Positions 34,220 through 45,320 of a stretch of DNA of 64,000 nucleotides are shown here, one piece after another. Within the stretch, counting starts at the first letter, position 1; every line of letters starts with the position of its first letter. Made by a program: the position numbers and the translations under genes. The stretch spans positions 84,237-148,236 of the forward strand of contig NZ_NHRY01000260.1 in the NCBI RefSeq assembly GCF_002937115.1, written 5' to 3'. Origin of the DNA: Rhodopila globiformis (GTDB lineage: Bacteria > Pseudomonadota > Alphaproteobacteria > Acetobacterales > Acetobacteraceae). The notes under the pieces are model-generated. The model saw only the letters and a program-made list of their open reading frames with translations, made no database searches and was not told where the DNA came from.

Positions 34220-36130
34220 TTACAGCGCGATCTGCTGCCCGACCTCCAGGAAGCGCTCCGCTGGCAGGTCGAAACGATCCGGCGCCCGCACTGCGTTGCG
34301 GTACATCACCGCGAACAGCATCCGCCGCCATCCCGGCAGCCGCGGCCGATCGGCCTTGCGCACCACCTCGTCCTGCGCGGCGAAATACACGGCGTCGTCA
34401 AGCTTGAGCGGGCAGCCTTGCTCCCGCGCGCAGGCCAGCGCCGCCGCGAGATTTGGTATCTCGACGAAACCGAACCGCACGGTGACATGCCAGAAATCGT
34501 CGCCGAGCCGCTTTATCTCGGCCCGCTGCGACAGCGGAACGCGCGGATATTCCTCGAACCGCACGGTCAACGTGACCACGATTTCCTGCAACGCCTTGAT
34601 CTGGGCGACATGCCTGACCAGCACCGGGGGTACCACGTTGTCGCTGCGGCTGAGGAACACGGCCGTACCGGGCACGCGTGCGATCCTGCCCGTCTTCAGG
34701 TCCGCCAGGAATGCCGCTGCCGACTCGGGCTGATTCACCGGCGAGCGATGCACCGCCTCCATGCCGCGCCGCCACGTGGTCATGACGAGGAACAGCAGCC
34801 CGCCAAACAGCAGCGGAATCCAGCCGCCCTCGCGCAGCTTCAGCAGGTTGGCGCCGAAGAAGGCCAGGTCGATCGCCAGGAACACGCCGCTGAGCAGCAG
34901 CGCCAGCGGCGCCGGCCAGCGCCAGACGTCGCGCATCGCATTGAACAGCAGGGCCGTGGTCAGCAGCATGGTGGTGGAGACGGCGGTGCCGTACGCCCCG
35001 GCAAGCCGTTCGGAGCTGCCGAACGTGAAGGCGAGGGCCAGGGTGCAGACCATCATGGTCCAGTTCACCACCGGCACGTAGATCTGGCCGTACTCCTGAT
35101 CCGAGGTCTGGCGGATGTTCAGCCCGGGAAACCAGCCGAGCTGCATCGCCTGCCGGGTCAGCGAAAACACCCCGGTGATGATCGCCTGGCTGGCGATGAT
35201 CGTCGCGCCGGTCGCCAGCACCACCAGTGGCACGACCGCCCAGACGGGGGCCAGCCGGAAGAACGGATTGCCCTGCAGGCCGGGGTCCGCCAGCAGCAGC
35301 GCGGTCTGGCCGGCGTAGCACAGCAGCAGCGCCGGCAGCACGATCCCGTACCACGACGCCCGGATCGGCTTCCGCCCGATGTGGCCCATGTCGGCATACA
35401 GCGCCTCGCCGCCGGTGATCGCCAGGAACACGCCGCCCAGGACGATGAAGCTGTGCCAGCCATGCGCGACCATCACCTGGATCGCCAGCCGTGGGTCGAG
35501 TGCCCGGGCCACCTCCGGATGGCGCAGCACGCTGAGCAGGCCGAGCGCGCCGATGACCACGAACCACAGCAGCATGACCGGGCCGAAGACGCGGCCGATG
35601 CTGGCCGTCCCACGCACCTGGCCGCTGAACAACAGCAGCAGGACCACCAGAGCAGCCGGCAGCACGTAGGGCTTCAGCGCGCCGGTCGCCACGCTGACGC
35701 CCTCCAGCGCGCTCAGCACCGAGATCGCCGGCGTGATGATCCCGTCGCCGTAGATCAGCGCCGCGCCGAACAGGCCTGCGGGCACCAGCACCACCGCCGC
35801 CCGCCCGGCCGATCGGCTGACCAGGGCCATCAGCGCCAGGATGCCGCCTTCGCCGTGGTTGTCGGCCCGCATGACGAAGATGCTGTACTTGATGGAAACC
35901 GTGATGATCAGCGCCCAGACGACCAGCGACAGCAACCCGAGCGCATCCGCGGCGGACGGACGGCCGCCAACGGAGCCGACGATCGTCTGGTAGGTGTAGA
36001 GCGGGCTGGTGCCCAGGTCGCCATAGACGATCCCCAGCGCCGCCAGCCCGCCCGCCACCGTCACCGGCCGATCGGCCGGTGACGTCTGGGGAGGCGCCTG
36101 AGTCGGGCCGGGGGCGGCAGGACGGTCCAT
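34220..36130 (-). CDS. kup: Kup-family low-affinity potassium transporter
   Basis: About 636 residues. The signature LGIVYGDLGTSPLYTY at residues about 35-50 and the following membrane core (GEGGILALMALVSR, ALIYGDGIITPAISVLSALEG) are typical of KUP/HAK transporters, with about 12 helices and a C-terminal cytoplasmic domain of about 180 residues. Function: K+/H+ symport across the inner membrane. ATG 36130 starts MDRPAAPG; the frame is open to 36187. Three copies of GCCGATCGGC lie in this gene, one (36067) within an 18-bp perfect palindrome. Confidence 0.93.
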   Translation of the reverse strand: MDRPAAPGPTQAPPQTSPADRPVTVAGGLAALGIVYGDLGTSPLYTYQTIVGSVGGRPSAADALGLLSLVVWALIITVSIKYSIFVMRADNHGEGGILALMALVSRSAGRAAVVLVPAGLFGAALIYGDGIITPAISVLSALEGVSVATGALKPYVLPAALVVLLLLFSGQVRGTASIGRVFGPVMLLWFVVIGALGLLSVLRHPEVARALDPRLAIQVMVAHGWHSFIVLGGVFLAITGGEALYADMGHIGRKPIRASWYGIVLPALLLCYAGQTALLLADPGLQGNPFFRLAPVWAVVPLVVLATGATIIASQAIITGVFSLTRQAMQLGWFPGLNIRQTSDQEYGQIYVPVVNWTMMVCTLALAFTFGSSERLAGAYGTAVSTTMLLTTALLFNAMRDVWRWPAPLALLLSGVFLAIDLAFFGANLLKLREGGWIPLLFGGLLFLVMTTWRRGMEAVHRSPVNQPESAAAFLADLKTGRIARVPGTAVFLSRSDNVVPPVLVRHVAQIKALQEIVVTLTVRFEEYPRVPLSQRAEIKRLGDDFWHVTVRFGFVEIPNLAAALACAREQGCPLKLDDAVYFAAQDEVVRKADRPRLPGWRRMLFAVMYRNAVRAPDRFDLPAERFLEVGQQIAL

Positions 36131-36189
36131 GCTGGTGTGGCCTTTGCTTGATGGGGGGCTACGTGATGGGCGGCACGAATGGTACACCC

Positions 36190-36277
36190 GTCATGGCGGC
36201 CGAAGGGACGGCCATCCGCACCTTGCCACGTTGATGCAGACGCAGGCTTGGATGCGGGTCCTGCCCCCGGCATGACG
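36190..36277. repeat. Family C palindromic repeat upstream of kup
   Basis: Starts GTCATGGCGGCCGAAGGGAC, contains CATCCGCACCTTG and a looser AGGCTTGGATGCGGG arm, and closes with CCCGGCATGAC. It sits between kup and the DUF255 gene, both leftward. Confidence 0.6.
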
Positions 36278-36321
36278 ATGAGAGGCCGGTGCCAACGTAT
36301 CGGAACTTCAGGCACCAGATA

Positions 36322-38346
<2,025 letters not shown>

Positions 38347-38460
38347 GGTGGAGTCCTTGGTTGCTGCCTGCGGTACATAAGGCGTTGCCGGGCAGATCAC
38401 AGGCCGCCGGCGTGGTGGCGGATTCACCAAATGTTAAGCCTCTGCGGCCATCATCAGCCA

Positions 38461-38844
38461 ATGCCGATCGGCCGCCGGAGAGATGTGACTGCCTATGCCA
38501 GCGGCCTGGCCGCCGAGGAGATCGCATGCGCGGCGCTGCGGGACGACGGCTGGACCATCCTGGCCCGGCGTGTCCGCACCAAGGCCGGCGAGGTCGACGC
38601 CGTGGCGGAAAAGGCCGGCATCCTTGCGATCATAGAAGTGAAGTCCCGCCCCACCCTGGCCGAGGCCGCGGTGGCGCTGGGTGTCCGGCAGCAGAACCGG
38701 CTGCTGGCAGCCTGCGAGATCATCCTGGGCGAGCATCCGGACTGGGGCGTCAATGGCGTCCGCTTCGATATCCTGCTGGTGGACGCCGCCGGCCGGGTGC
38801 GGCGGATCGCCGATGCGTTCCGGCTGGGCGACCTGCCGGGGTGA
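38461..38844 (+). CDS. yraN: YraN-family (UPF0102) endonuclease-like protein
   Basis: Protein of 127 residues of the UPF0102 family with a restriction-endonuclease-like core: GLAAEEIACAALRDDGWTIL, the acidic KAGEVDAVAEK and the IIEVKSRP motif (a D-ExK type nuclease site), then VGVRQQNRLLAA-like helix (LGVRQQNRLL). The cellular role is unclear. ATG 38461 is the start; a GCCGATCGGC palindrome occupies codons 2-4. The frame is open far upstream but that part is antisense to the DUF255 gene. Confidence 0.88.
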   Translation: MPIGRRRDVTAYASGLAAEEIACAALRDDGWTILARRVRTKAGEVDAVAEKAGILAIIEVKSRPTLAEAAVALGVRQQNRLLAACEIILGEHPDWGVNGVRFDILLVDAAGRVRRIADAFRLGDLPG

Positions 38845-39314
38845 AGGCCATGCGTATCAGGATAGGGCGTCCGGCGGAGCAAGGGCTTCTCCGTATCGTC
38901 ATGGCCGGGCGTGTCCCGGCCATCTGCGCTTCGACGGTGGGGGGTGGATGGCCGGGACACGCCCTACGGGATGCACAGATCTCGGAAACGGTCCGCCGCT
39001 GCGTTTCCCTTTCGTCATGGCCCGGCTTGTCCGGGCCACCTATTCCAGCACTCGTGCCGCGACAGGTGGCCCGGACAAGCCGGGCCATGACGATGGGGGA
39101 ACGCTCTTGGCGCTTGGCGCCCAGGCAAGCACTTGATTTTACGGTCATTTCCCACTCGTTTCCAGGATGTGTGCATTGCGTAGGGACACGCCCGGCCATG
39201 ACGGAGAGAGAATGGCCGCGGCGCCAAATCCTTCCCAGGCCGTCGTCTTATCCTGATACCCATAAGGGTGAGCCCCGGGTGTGTCGGCCTGTGCGCATCG
39301 GGCGGAAGACCGCC
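38845..39314. other. Repeat-filled intergenic region (470 bp)
   Basis: Convergent gap built from repeat modules in order: ATGCGTATCAGGATA arm (about 38849), family B palindrome (38898-38967), a CGGGATGCACAGATC module (about 38968), family A inner palindrome (39014-39091), a short spacer, then a partial B arm and CTTATCCTGATACCCAT (about 39245-39262). The CAGGATA/TATCCTG arms at the two ends are inverted, framing the whole block. No gene. Confidence 0.75.
39014..39091. repeat. Family A inner palindrome without its usual outer arms
   Basis: GTCATGGCCCGGCTTGTCC and its complement around a loop containing CTATTCCAGCACTCGTGCCG. Here it is framed by ATGCGTATCAGGATA-type arms rather than the ATTTTAACGCC-type arms seen at 22421. 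Confidence 0.8.
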
Positions 39315-40124
39315 CTACCCGCTCCCGCGGGCGAGCGCCGCATCCCGGCTTTTCCTGACCCCGGTCAGTTCCATCGTGGCGTCGCCGAACCAGCGGGTTT
39401 CGAAACTCATGCGCACCGGTATCGGCGGCCCGCCGGCCACCACCGGCGCAAGCCAGGCCGAGCCGTGCAGCGGTTTCGCCTCACGCGCGCGATTGCCGTC
39501 GATCTTGAAGCCCGCGACCATGTGCCCGGAGAAGCTGCAATGCAGCGCGCTACCGGAGAAATCCGACCGCCGGCTGGGCGCCAGTTCCTCCTGGCCGACG
39601 GTGTGCGCCTCGATTTCGACCGCGCGCCGCCCGTCGTAGGTGCGCACCGTGGCATCACAACGGCCGGTGCTGCCGACGGAACGGATCAGCTCCATCAGCG
39701 CGCTGAGTATGTCGATCGAATTGCTTTGCAGGGTCTCCGGAACCGGCTCGCGCGGGTCGTCGTCGGTCGGCAGGAGCCGGCGCACCCTGGGTTGCCCATG
39801 CTCATAGGCGATATCGGTCAGGCGCTCCCGGCCATGCCAGGTGCCCTGGCCGACGAAATGGTTCGGCATGGGCCTCATTCCGTACCAGACGCCCTGCACC
39901 TCGTAGTACTGGTGCCCGTGGAAAAGGAACCCGGCCATGCCGGTCGTGCGATAGGCGAGGTCCATGCTGTAATCCCGCGGCCCCATGCTGACGCCGGCCT
40001 CGACATGGGCGATCTCCAGGCCGGCGGCATACGTGGCGTAGCTGGCATGGACGGCAGGCGGCGCCTGCCCCAGCGCCGCGGACGGCAACAACAGACCGAT
40101 CAGGAATACGACGCCCCGCCTCAT
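39315..40124 (-). CDS. DUF3108 domain protein, secreted
   Basis: Protein of 269 residues. It has a signal peptide (MRRGVVFLIGLLLPSAALGQ) and then a beta-rich body resembling DUF3108 periplasmic proteins (ATYAAGLEIAHVEAGVSM, YSMDLAYRTTGMAGFLF, RTYDGRRAVEIEAH). Probable periplasmic or envelope protein of unknown function. ATG 40124 is the start of the signal peptide; the larger frame extending into the motA region is not real. It lies 50 bp downstream of motA in the same direction and may be the third gene of that operon. Confidence 0.82.
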   Translation of the reverse strand: MRRGVVFLIGLLLPSAALGQAPPAVHASYATYAAGLEIAHVEAGVSMGPRDYSMDLAYRTTGMAGFLFHGHQYYEVQGVWYGMRPMPNHFVGQGTWHGRERLTDIAYEHGQPRVRRLLPTDDDPREPVPETLQSNSIDILSALMELIRSVGSTGRCDATVRTYDGRRAVEIEAHTVGQEELAPSRRSDFSGSALHCSFSGHMVAGFKIDGNRAREAKPLHGSAWLAPVVAGGPPIPVRMSFETRWFGDATMELTGVRKSRDAALARGSG

Positions 40125-40174
40125 TGAATGCGACTGTATGCAGGCTTGCGACGGACGCAAGGGTCCGCGGGTCA

Positions 40175-41038
40175 CTATATGTCGAGCGCCTGCAGGGCCT
40201 CCTCCAGTTCCTGGAAGCTGGGCATGTGTTCGTTCGGCACCATCTTGCGGCCGGATTCGACGCTGACCTGCGGCGCGTTGCCGTGCAGGTGCGTCACCAG
40301 CACGGCGCGGATGACCTCCAGGTACTTGGACTCCTCCTCCGCGATGCCCTTCATCCGGGTCGCGAACGGGCCGACGATGCCATAGGCCAGCAGCACGCCG
40401 AGGAAGGTTCCGGTCAGCGCGCCGCCGATCATCGCACCCAGGATGGCGGGGGGCTGGTCGATGTGGGACATGGTCTTGATCACGCCCAGCACCGCCGCGA
40501 CGATCCCCAGCGCCGGCAGCCCGTCCGACATGGTCTGCAAGGCGTGCGACGGGTGCAATTCCTCGGCCAGGGTCTTGCGCAGTTCCCGGCCCATCACGTC
40601 CTCGATCTGGTTGGGATCGTCTGCGTTCATCCCGACCATGCGCAGATAGTCGCACATGATCGTGCTGGCGTGGTGGTTGGCGAGGATCTTGGGAAACCGC
40701 TGGAACGCCTTGCTGTCCGCGGGTTTCTCGATATGCGGCTCGAGCGCCATGGCGCCCTTGGTGCTGGCCAGCCGGACCAGGAAGTACAGCAGGCTCAGCA
40801 GCTCGATGTAGTCCGCTTTGCGGAACGCCGCGCCCTTGATCGCCTTGCTCAGCCCGCCCAGCGTGTGCTTCACGTCGTGCAGGCTGTTCGACATGATGAA
40901 ACCGCTGATCGCGGCGCCGCCGATGGTCCACATCTCGAACGGCACGGCCTCGATCAGCGGCGCCATGCTGCCGCCCGAGGCCAGGTAGCTGCCGAATACG
41001 CAGATGAACAGGAAGACCAGGCCGCCGATGGTCAGCAT
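40175..41038 (-). CDS. motA: Flagellar stator protein MotA
   Basis: Protein of 287 residues with four membrane helices: TM1-2 at the N-terminus (LTIGGLVFLFICVFGSYLAS), a cytoplasmic loop with conserved charged residues (FPKILANHHASTIMCDYLRM), then TM3-4 (LGIVAAVLGVIKTMSHI and GALTGTFLGVLLAYGIVGP) with the conserved prolines, and KGIAEEESKYLEVIRAVLV at the C-terminus. It forms the proton-driven stator with MotB. ATG 41038 begins the first helix. It follows motB, which reverses the usual order, and no flagellar or chemotaxis genes are nearby. Confidence 0.93.
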   Translation of the reverse strand: MLTIGGLVFLFICVFGSYLASGGSMAPLIEAVPFEMWTIGGAAISGFIMSNSLHDVKHTLGGLSKAIKGAAFRKADYIELLSLLYFLVRLASTKGAMALEPHIEKPADSKAFQRFPKILANHHASTIMCDYLRMVGMNADDPNQIEDVMGRELRKTLAEELHPSHALQTMSDGLPALGIVAAVLGVIKTMSHIDQPPAILGAMIGGALTGTFLGVLLAYGIVGPFATRMKGIAEEESKYLEVIRAVLVTHLHGNAPQVSVESGRKMVPNEHMPSFQELEEALQALDI

Positions 41039-41060
41039 GGCGCGGGTCCGGGGCGCGGGC

Positions 41061-42188
41061 CTAAGGCCCGGCCGGCTGTGTCCCTGCCGTAGCCGCCGGA
41101 GCCTCCGGTGCCGCCGCCTGCGGCATCTGGCGCAGCACGAGGATGGCGATGCGCCGGTTCGCCGCGGCCAGCGGGTCGTTGGGCAGCAGCGGCTCGCGGT
41201 CCGCCAGTCCGGTGACCGACCGTATCCGCGATTCCGGCAGCCCGTCATCCACCAGCAGGCGGCGCGTGGCGTTGGCCCGCTCGGCCGACAGTTCCCAGTT
41301 GGTCCGGTCCGGCCCCGGGAACGGGGCCGCGTCCGTGTGCCCGGCGATCGAAATCGGCTGGCTGAGCTTCAGCAGGACCGGCACGATCTTCTGCAGCAGC
41401 AGCCGTGCCCGCTCGTTCGGCGCGGACGAGCCGGTGGGGAACATCGGCAGCTTGACCTCGTCCATGATCTGGATCCGCAGCCCCTCGGGTGTCATGTCGA
41501 TCGCCAGTTGCTTTGCCAGCACCGCCAGGGCGGGATCGCTGCGCACGGCATCCCTGATCTGCTGCGCCGCCTGCTCGAACGCGGCTTTCTCCAGGCGTTC
41601 CCGTTCGGCTTCCTGCTCCGCCGGCGTCTGGTAACGCCGATCGGCCGCGCCATCGGGTTGCCCAGCTGGGGAGGCGGGCTGGTCCGCAGCCTGGCGCTGG
41701 GCTGCCGACCCGGCCATCCGTGCGGCACCGTCCTCGGCGGCCAGGTCTTCGGCGGCCAGGTCTTCGGCGGCCGGCTTCTGTCCAACGCCGTCGCCGGTGT
41801 AGGACGGGTGATAGTCGGTGATCACCCGGTCGTTGCCATCCTTGGTGCGTTCCACCACGGGCTGCGCGCCCTGGACGACCTGGACGGCGCCGCGGTCCGA
41901 TACCATCTCGCCCTTGTCGAAGGGGGTGTGCCCGCCGAACGGCTCGCCGGTTCCGGACGAGGCGTGCGACATCAGGTTGGCCGGGCTGAAATAGTCCGCC
42001 AGCCCCCGGCGCTGTTCCTCGGTCGTTGCGTTGAGCAGCCACATCAGCAGGAAGAACGCCATCATCGCGGTGACGAAGTCGGCGTACGCCACCTTCCAGG
42101 CGCCGCCGTGGTGGCCGCCCTCCACGATTTCCTCTCGCCTGATGACGATCCCGCTGCCGGAACCCTTCTTGTCGCGCTTGCCTGCCAT
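41061..42188 (-). CDS. motB: Flagellar stator protein MotB
   Basis: Protein of 375 residues. A basic N-terminus is followed by WKVAYADFVTAMMAFFLLMW, with D37 as the expected proton-carrying aspartate, then a plug/linker of about 190 residues and a C-terminal OmpA-like peptidoglycan-binding domain (ISIAGHTDAAPF, NWELSAERANATRRLL, PNDPLAAANRRIAILVLR). The linker contains a repeat AAED-L x3 encoded by a 15-bp tandem unit (GCGGCCAGGTCTTCG, about 41736-41772), which looks like slippage expansion. ATG 42188 is the start; motA begins 23 bp after its stop. Confidence 0.93.
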   Translation of the reverse strand: MAGKRDKKGSGSGIVIRREEIVEGGHHGGAWKVAYADFVTAMMAFFLLMWLLNATTEEQRRGLADYFSPANLMSHASSGTGEPFGGHTPFDKGEMVSDRGAVQVVQGAQPVVERTKDGNDRVITDYHPSYTGDGVGQKPAAEDLAAEDLAAEDGAARMAGSAAQRQAADQPASPAGQPDGAADRRYQTPAEQEAERERLEKAAFEQAAQQIRDAVRSDPALAVLAKQLAIDMTPEGLRIQIMDEVKLPMFPTGSSAPNERARLLLQKIVPVLLKLSQPISIAGHTDAAPFPGPDRTNWELSAERANATRRLLVDDGLPESRIRSVTGLADREPLLPNDPLAAANRRIAILVLRQMPQAAAPEAPAATAGTQPAGP

Positions 42189-42803
42189 GCCTGCCTCCGT
42201 CGAGCGGCAGCTATGACGGCAAAACGTTAACCAGTTCTTAACGGCGTCCCCGGAATGAGCGGCGCGAACGCTCCTGTGAAAATGTGGTTTCGCAGGCGCT
42301 GGTCGTCACCTTGCCGTCATGGCCGGGCGTATCCCCATGCGTATCAGGACAGGGCGACGGTTGGAGAAGGATTTGGCGCCCGGTCCGTTACCTCACCGTT
42401 ATGGCCGGGCGTGTCCCGGCCATCCACCCCCCACCGTCGAAGCGCAGGTGGCCGGGACACACCCACATTGGCGTTAAAATAGCGTGGCGGCACGATGCTT
42501 GCCATTCCGTCATGGCCCGGCTTGTCCGGGCCACCTATTCCAGCACTGTGCCGCGACAGGTGGCCCGGACAAGCCGGGCCATGATGAGGAGGCAACAGCC
42601 AGCCCTATTTTAACGCCAATGGGGACACACCCGGCAATGACGATAAGGAGATGACCTTGCTCCGCCGGACGTCCTATCCTGATAACTATGAGGCGTGTCC
42701 CTGCGGGATGCACAGATCCCGGAAACGATTTGTCGCGGCCGTGGCCCCCACCGTCAGGGCTTGTCGGGGCCATGACGATGGGGGAACAGGCCGCTCGCCC
42801 GCG
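42189..42803. other. Repeat-filled intergenic region (615 bp) between motB and the alcohol dehydrogenase gene
   Basis: In order: a partial B arm (42316), ATGCGTATCAGGA arm (about 42337), a family B palindrome (42398-42460), a complete family A element in reverse orientation (42466-42624), then GTCCTATCCTGATAACTATG and a CGGGATGCACAGATCC module (about 42670-42725). The promoter of motB must lie in the first about 100 bp (AACGTTAACCAGTTCTTAAC at 42222-42241 is AT-rich). No gene. Confidence 0.7.
42466..42624. repeat. Complete nested palindrome, family A (reverse orientation)
   Basis: CATTGGCGTTAAAAT opens and ATTTTAACGCCAATGGGG closes; the inner arms GTCATGGCCCGGCTTGTCC and complement lie at about 42509-42585. 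The side spacers (CGGCACGATGCTTGCCATTC left, GGAGGCAACAGCCAGCCC right) are swapped relative to 22421, showing inversion of a discrete unit. Confidence 0.82.
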
Positions 42804-43892
42804 TCAGGCCACGCCGAAGTTGATCAGGTTGCGCACCGGCGTGCCGGATTTCAGCATGGCGAAGCCCTCGTTGATCTGCTCCAGGCTGATCTTCCCGGAA
42901 ATCAGGTGATCCAGCTTCAGCCGCCCCTGCTGCCACATCTCCAGCAGCCGCGGCATGTCGACGCGGAAGCGGTTGCCGCCCATGCTGGTGCCCTGGATCT
43001 TCTTGTCGCGCAGGAAATCGGCGCCGTGCAGCTCGATCCTGGTGCCCAGCGGGATCATGCCGATGATCGTCGCCACCCCGCCGGGGCGCAGCATGGCGAA
43101 GGACTGCTCGGCGGTTTGCTTCAGGCCGATGGCTTCGAACGAATACGGCACCCCGCCGCCGGTCATCTCCTTGATGGTGGCGACCACGTCGACGTTCGAG
43201 GCGTTGACCGTGTCCGTCGCCCCCATCAGCTTCGCCAGGTCCAGCTTCGACGGGTTGGTGTCCACCGCGATGATCCGTGCCGCGCCGGCCAGCGCCGCGC
43301 CGTTCACCGCCGACAGGCCGATGCCGCCGCAGCCCAGGATCGCCACCGTGCTGCCCGGCTCGACCTTCGCCGCGTGGAACACCGCGCCGACGCCGGTCAT
43401 GACGCCGCAGCCGACCAGGGCGGCGCGGTCGAGCGGAATCTCCGGATTGATCTTCACCACCGCGTGCTCGTGCACCACCATCTGCTCGGCGAAGACCGAG
43501 AGGTTGAACGCCTGGTGCAGCACCTCGCCCTTCCACTTCAGCCGCCGTGCGGCGCCGGGCAGCAGCTTGACCTCGGTGTTCTCGCACAGGTTGGGATGGC
43601 CGGTCATGCATTGCGGGCACTCGCCGCAGAACACCGACAGGCAGGTGATCACGTGGTCGCCGGGCTTGACGTAGGTGACGTCCTCGCCCACCGCCTCGAC
43701 CACGGCCGCGCCTTCATGCCCCAGCACCGCGGGCGTGGGATAGGGATACAGGCCTTCCATGAAATGCAGGTCGGAGTGGCAGAGCCCGGCATACGCGGTG
43801 CGCAGCAGCACCTCGCGCCGCTTCGGCTTCTCGATTTCCACGTCCTCGATGGTCAGGGGCTGGTTCGGTTCGTGAAACACCGCGGCTTTCAT
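42804..43892 (-). CDS. Zinc-dependent alcohol dehydrogenase (class III-like MDR family)
   Basis: Protein of 362 residues. Catalytic zinc ligands C38 (GLCHSD), H59/E60 (GHEGAA) and C162 (GCGVMTGVGA) are present. The structural-zinc lobe has C89, C92, C95 and C103 (CGECPQCMTGHPNLC). The Rossmann motif ILGCGGIGLSAV is at about 185-196, with VDTNPSKL after beta-2 favouring NAD. Substrate could be a primary alcohol or an S-conjugate; the protein resembles the Zn-ADH group often seen in actinobacteria and alphaproteobacteria. ATG 43892 is the start. Its 5' end is duplicated as a decayed fragment at 45020-45135. Confidence 0.92.
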   Translation of the reverse strand: MKAAVFHEPNQPLTIEDVEIEKPKRREVLLRTAYAGLCHSDLHFMEGLYPYPTPAVLGHEGAAVVEAVGEDVTYVKPGDHVITCLSVFCGECPQCMTGHPNLCENTEVKLLPGAARRLKWKGEVLHQAFNLSVFAEQMVVHEHAVVKINPEIPLDRAALVGCGVMTGVGAVFHAAKVEPGSTVAILGCGGIGLSAVNGAALAGAARIIAVDTNPSKLDLAKLMGATDTVNASNVDVVATIKEMTGGGVPYSFEAIGLKQTAEQSFAMLRPGGVATIIGMIPLGTRIELHGADFLRDKKIQGTSMGGNRFRVDMPRLLEMWQQGRLKLDHLISGKISLEQINEGFAMLKSGTPVRNLINFGVA

Positions 43893-44141
43893 CGATCGGC
43901 CTCCTCCGGCTTATGGTTTGGAGGAAGCCTAACCGGGTTGCTGGCGGTCGCCAATTCCCCGGGGACGGGACATCGTGACCGGCCATGCCCTGCCCGCACG
44001 CCGTACACCCGGGCATCCGGCATGGTGTGCCCACCATGACGCGGAGGCCCGGTGCGCCGGCCCCGGCGGATCAGCTGTTCCGGCCCGTCCGGCTCAGCGA
44101 AGCGACGAGCGGCGCCGACGGACGCGGCGCCGCCCGGGTGG

Positions 44142-44684
44142 TTACATGTTGCCGCCACCACCGCCGCCGCCGCCACCGCCGGCTGGCGCGCCACCCATCC
44201 CGCCGCCACCAGCGGGAGCGCCGCCCATTCCGCCGCCACCAGCGGGAGCGCCGCCCATTCCGCCACCAGCCGGAGCGCCGCCCATGGAACCGCCGCCCAT
44301 GTCGTTCATGCTGCCACCCCCGCTGGGCGCGGTGGACATGCCGCCCGCACCCGGCACGTTGAAGTTCTGGCCCTTCTGTGCCGCCTCATAGCTCTGCTGG
44401 TTCAGGCGATCGACTTCCGCGTTCTGCGCATTCGGCCCCGTCGAGCCGCGGTTACGCGAGAAGGCGCCCTGCGAACGCGAGGTACTGCGGTGCCCACGCC
44501 AGCCCGGGTGGGATGGCGCGCTGGTCTGGCCTGTCTGGCCAGGCGTCGCCTCGGGCATTCCCTGGGTCGCGGGCGCGGCGCCAGGCGCGGCTTCCCCTGG
44601 CGTCGTGGCATTCTGGGCGAGCGCCGGCGCGGCGGCCAGCAACGCAGCCGCGCACGCCGCGGTAAGCAGACTTGCTTGTGCCAT
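44142..44684 (-). CDS. Secreted protein with Gly/Met/Ala-Pro repeats (copy 1)
   Basis: About 180 residues. It has a signal peptide MAQASLLTAACAAALLAAAP with cleavage after ALAQ, then a low-complexity Pro/Thr/Gly region, a short conserved block (DRLNQQSYEAAQKGQNFNVP), a SMNDM motif and a tail of about four GGMGGAPAG-type repeats ending in a poly-Gly stretch. Predicted periplasmic or surface exposed, no family recognised. ATG 44684 follows AAGGAGAGG; the frame is open to 44780. The gene and its upstream region are duplicated at 45170-45925. Confidence 0.7.
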   Translation of the reverse strand: MAQASLLTAACAAALLAAAPALAQNATTPGEAAPGAAPATQGMPEATPGQTGQTSAPSHPGWRGHRSTSRSQGAFSRNRGSTGPNAQNAEVDRLNQQSYEAAQKGQNFNVPGAGGMSTAPSGGGSMNDMGGGSMGGAPAGGGMGGAPAGGGGMGGAPAGGGGMGGAPAGGGGGGGGGGNM

Positions 44685-44935
44685 TGTCCTCTCCTTCATG
44701 TCGCACATGTCGCACGCCAGTTTATCCCGGCGATGCCAAAGATGTGGTACGGTTTGCCCTTTGCCCGGCATCACTTCCACTTGCGCTTAGGCATTTTCTG
44801 GCTCTTGCGATGCAGATCTGCACCGTCTTGCGGCGCGCCTGGCCTCATCAGTTACAGACCTCACGACTTTGGCACCATCGTTACGCAACGGCGGCTCAAA
44901 ATCCTGCACCTTGAGCAAGACCCCGAAGCCCCTCC
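44685..44935. repeat. Upstream region of copy 1, duplicated at 45684-45925
   Basis: Shares dispersed identical blocks with the upstream region of copy 2: CATCACTTCCA-TTGC, GCGCGCC-TGG, GA-TTTGG-ACC and TGCAACGGCGGC followed by CCTGCACC/CGTGCACC and GACCCCGAAGCC/GACCCGAAGCC. Divergence is high, so the duplication is not recent. Confidence 0.65.
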
Positions 44936-45019
44936 CGGCAGGACCGTCATACCCAGGCGCAGCCATGCCCAGGCACAGCCGATGCCGGGCAGCGAAGCGC
45001 TTCCTCCAAGAAAGGCCGG

Positions 45020-45135
45020 CCGGAGCGGCAAGGGGCCGGTGCAGGCGATGCCCGGCGGCGCCTTGCACCGCTTCGGCTTCCTGATCTCGGCGTTCTCGAT
45101 CCTGGAGGGCTCGGGTGGCTCGTGAAAACCCTGGC
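45020..45135 (-). pseudogene. Decayed 5' fragment of the zinc alcohol dehydrogenase gene
   Basis: Read leftward, one frame gives GFHEPPEPSRIENAEIRKPK, which lines up with residues 5-24 of the intact dehydrogenase (VFHEPNQPLTIEDVEIEKPK). The start codon is lost and similarity fades after about 35 codons. It marks the left edge of the second copy of the tandem duplication. Confidence 0.7.
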
Positions 45136-45169
45136 CGCAACTGAACGGTGGCCCTTCGGACCGGTGGCG

Positions 45170-45320
45170 TTACTGGTTGCTGCCGGTCGGGAAGCCGGCG
45201 CCCATTCCGCTGTCGTCGTTGATTGAAGCGCCGGCATCGTACCCGCCCGGCATGTCATTCATGCTGCCAGATCCGGTCGATGCGCCGGACAGGCCATTGT
45301 CATCCATTGCCGCGGAGGAT
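45170..45320 (-). pseudogene. Frameshifted 3' tail of secreted-protein copy 2
   Basis: In a different frame from the copy 2 gene, this stretch encodes GSGSMNDMPGGYDAGASIND and ends GSNQ. It corresponds to the GGGSMNDMGGGSMGG tail of copy 1. An indel at about 45310-45330 separates it from the main reading frame. Confidence 0.6.

Noticed and set aside
40125..40931. N-terminal extension of the DUF3108 frame into the motA region
   Set aside because: It is a shadow of motA; the signal peptide at 40124 gives a natural start.
44787..45140. 117-codon minus-strand frame between the two secreted-protein genes
   Set aside because: Another frame of the same stretch matches the decayed dehydrogenase 5' end; this frame is chance.
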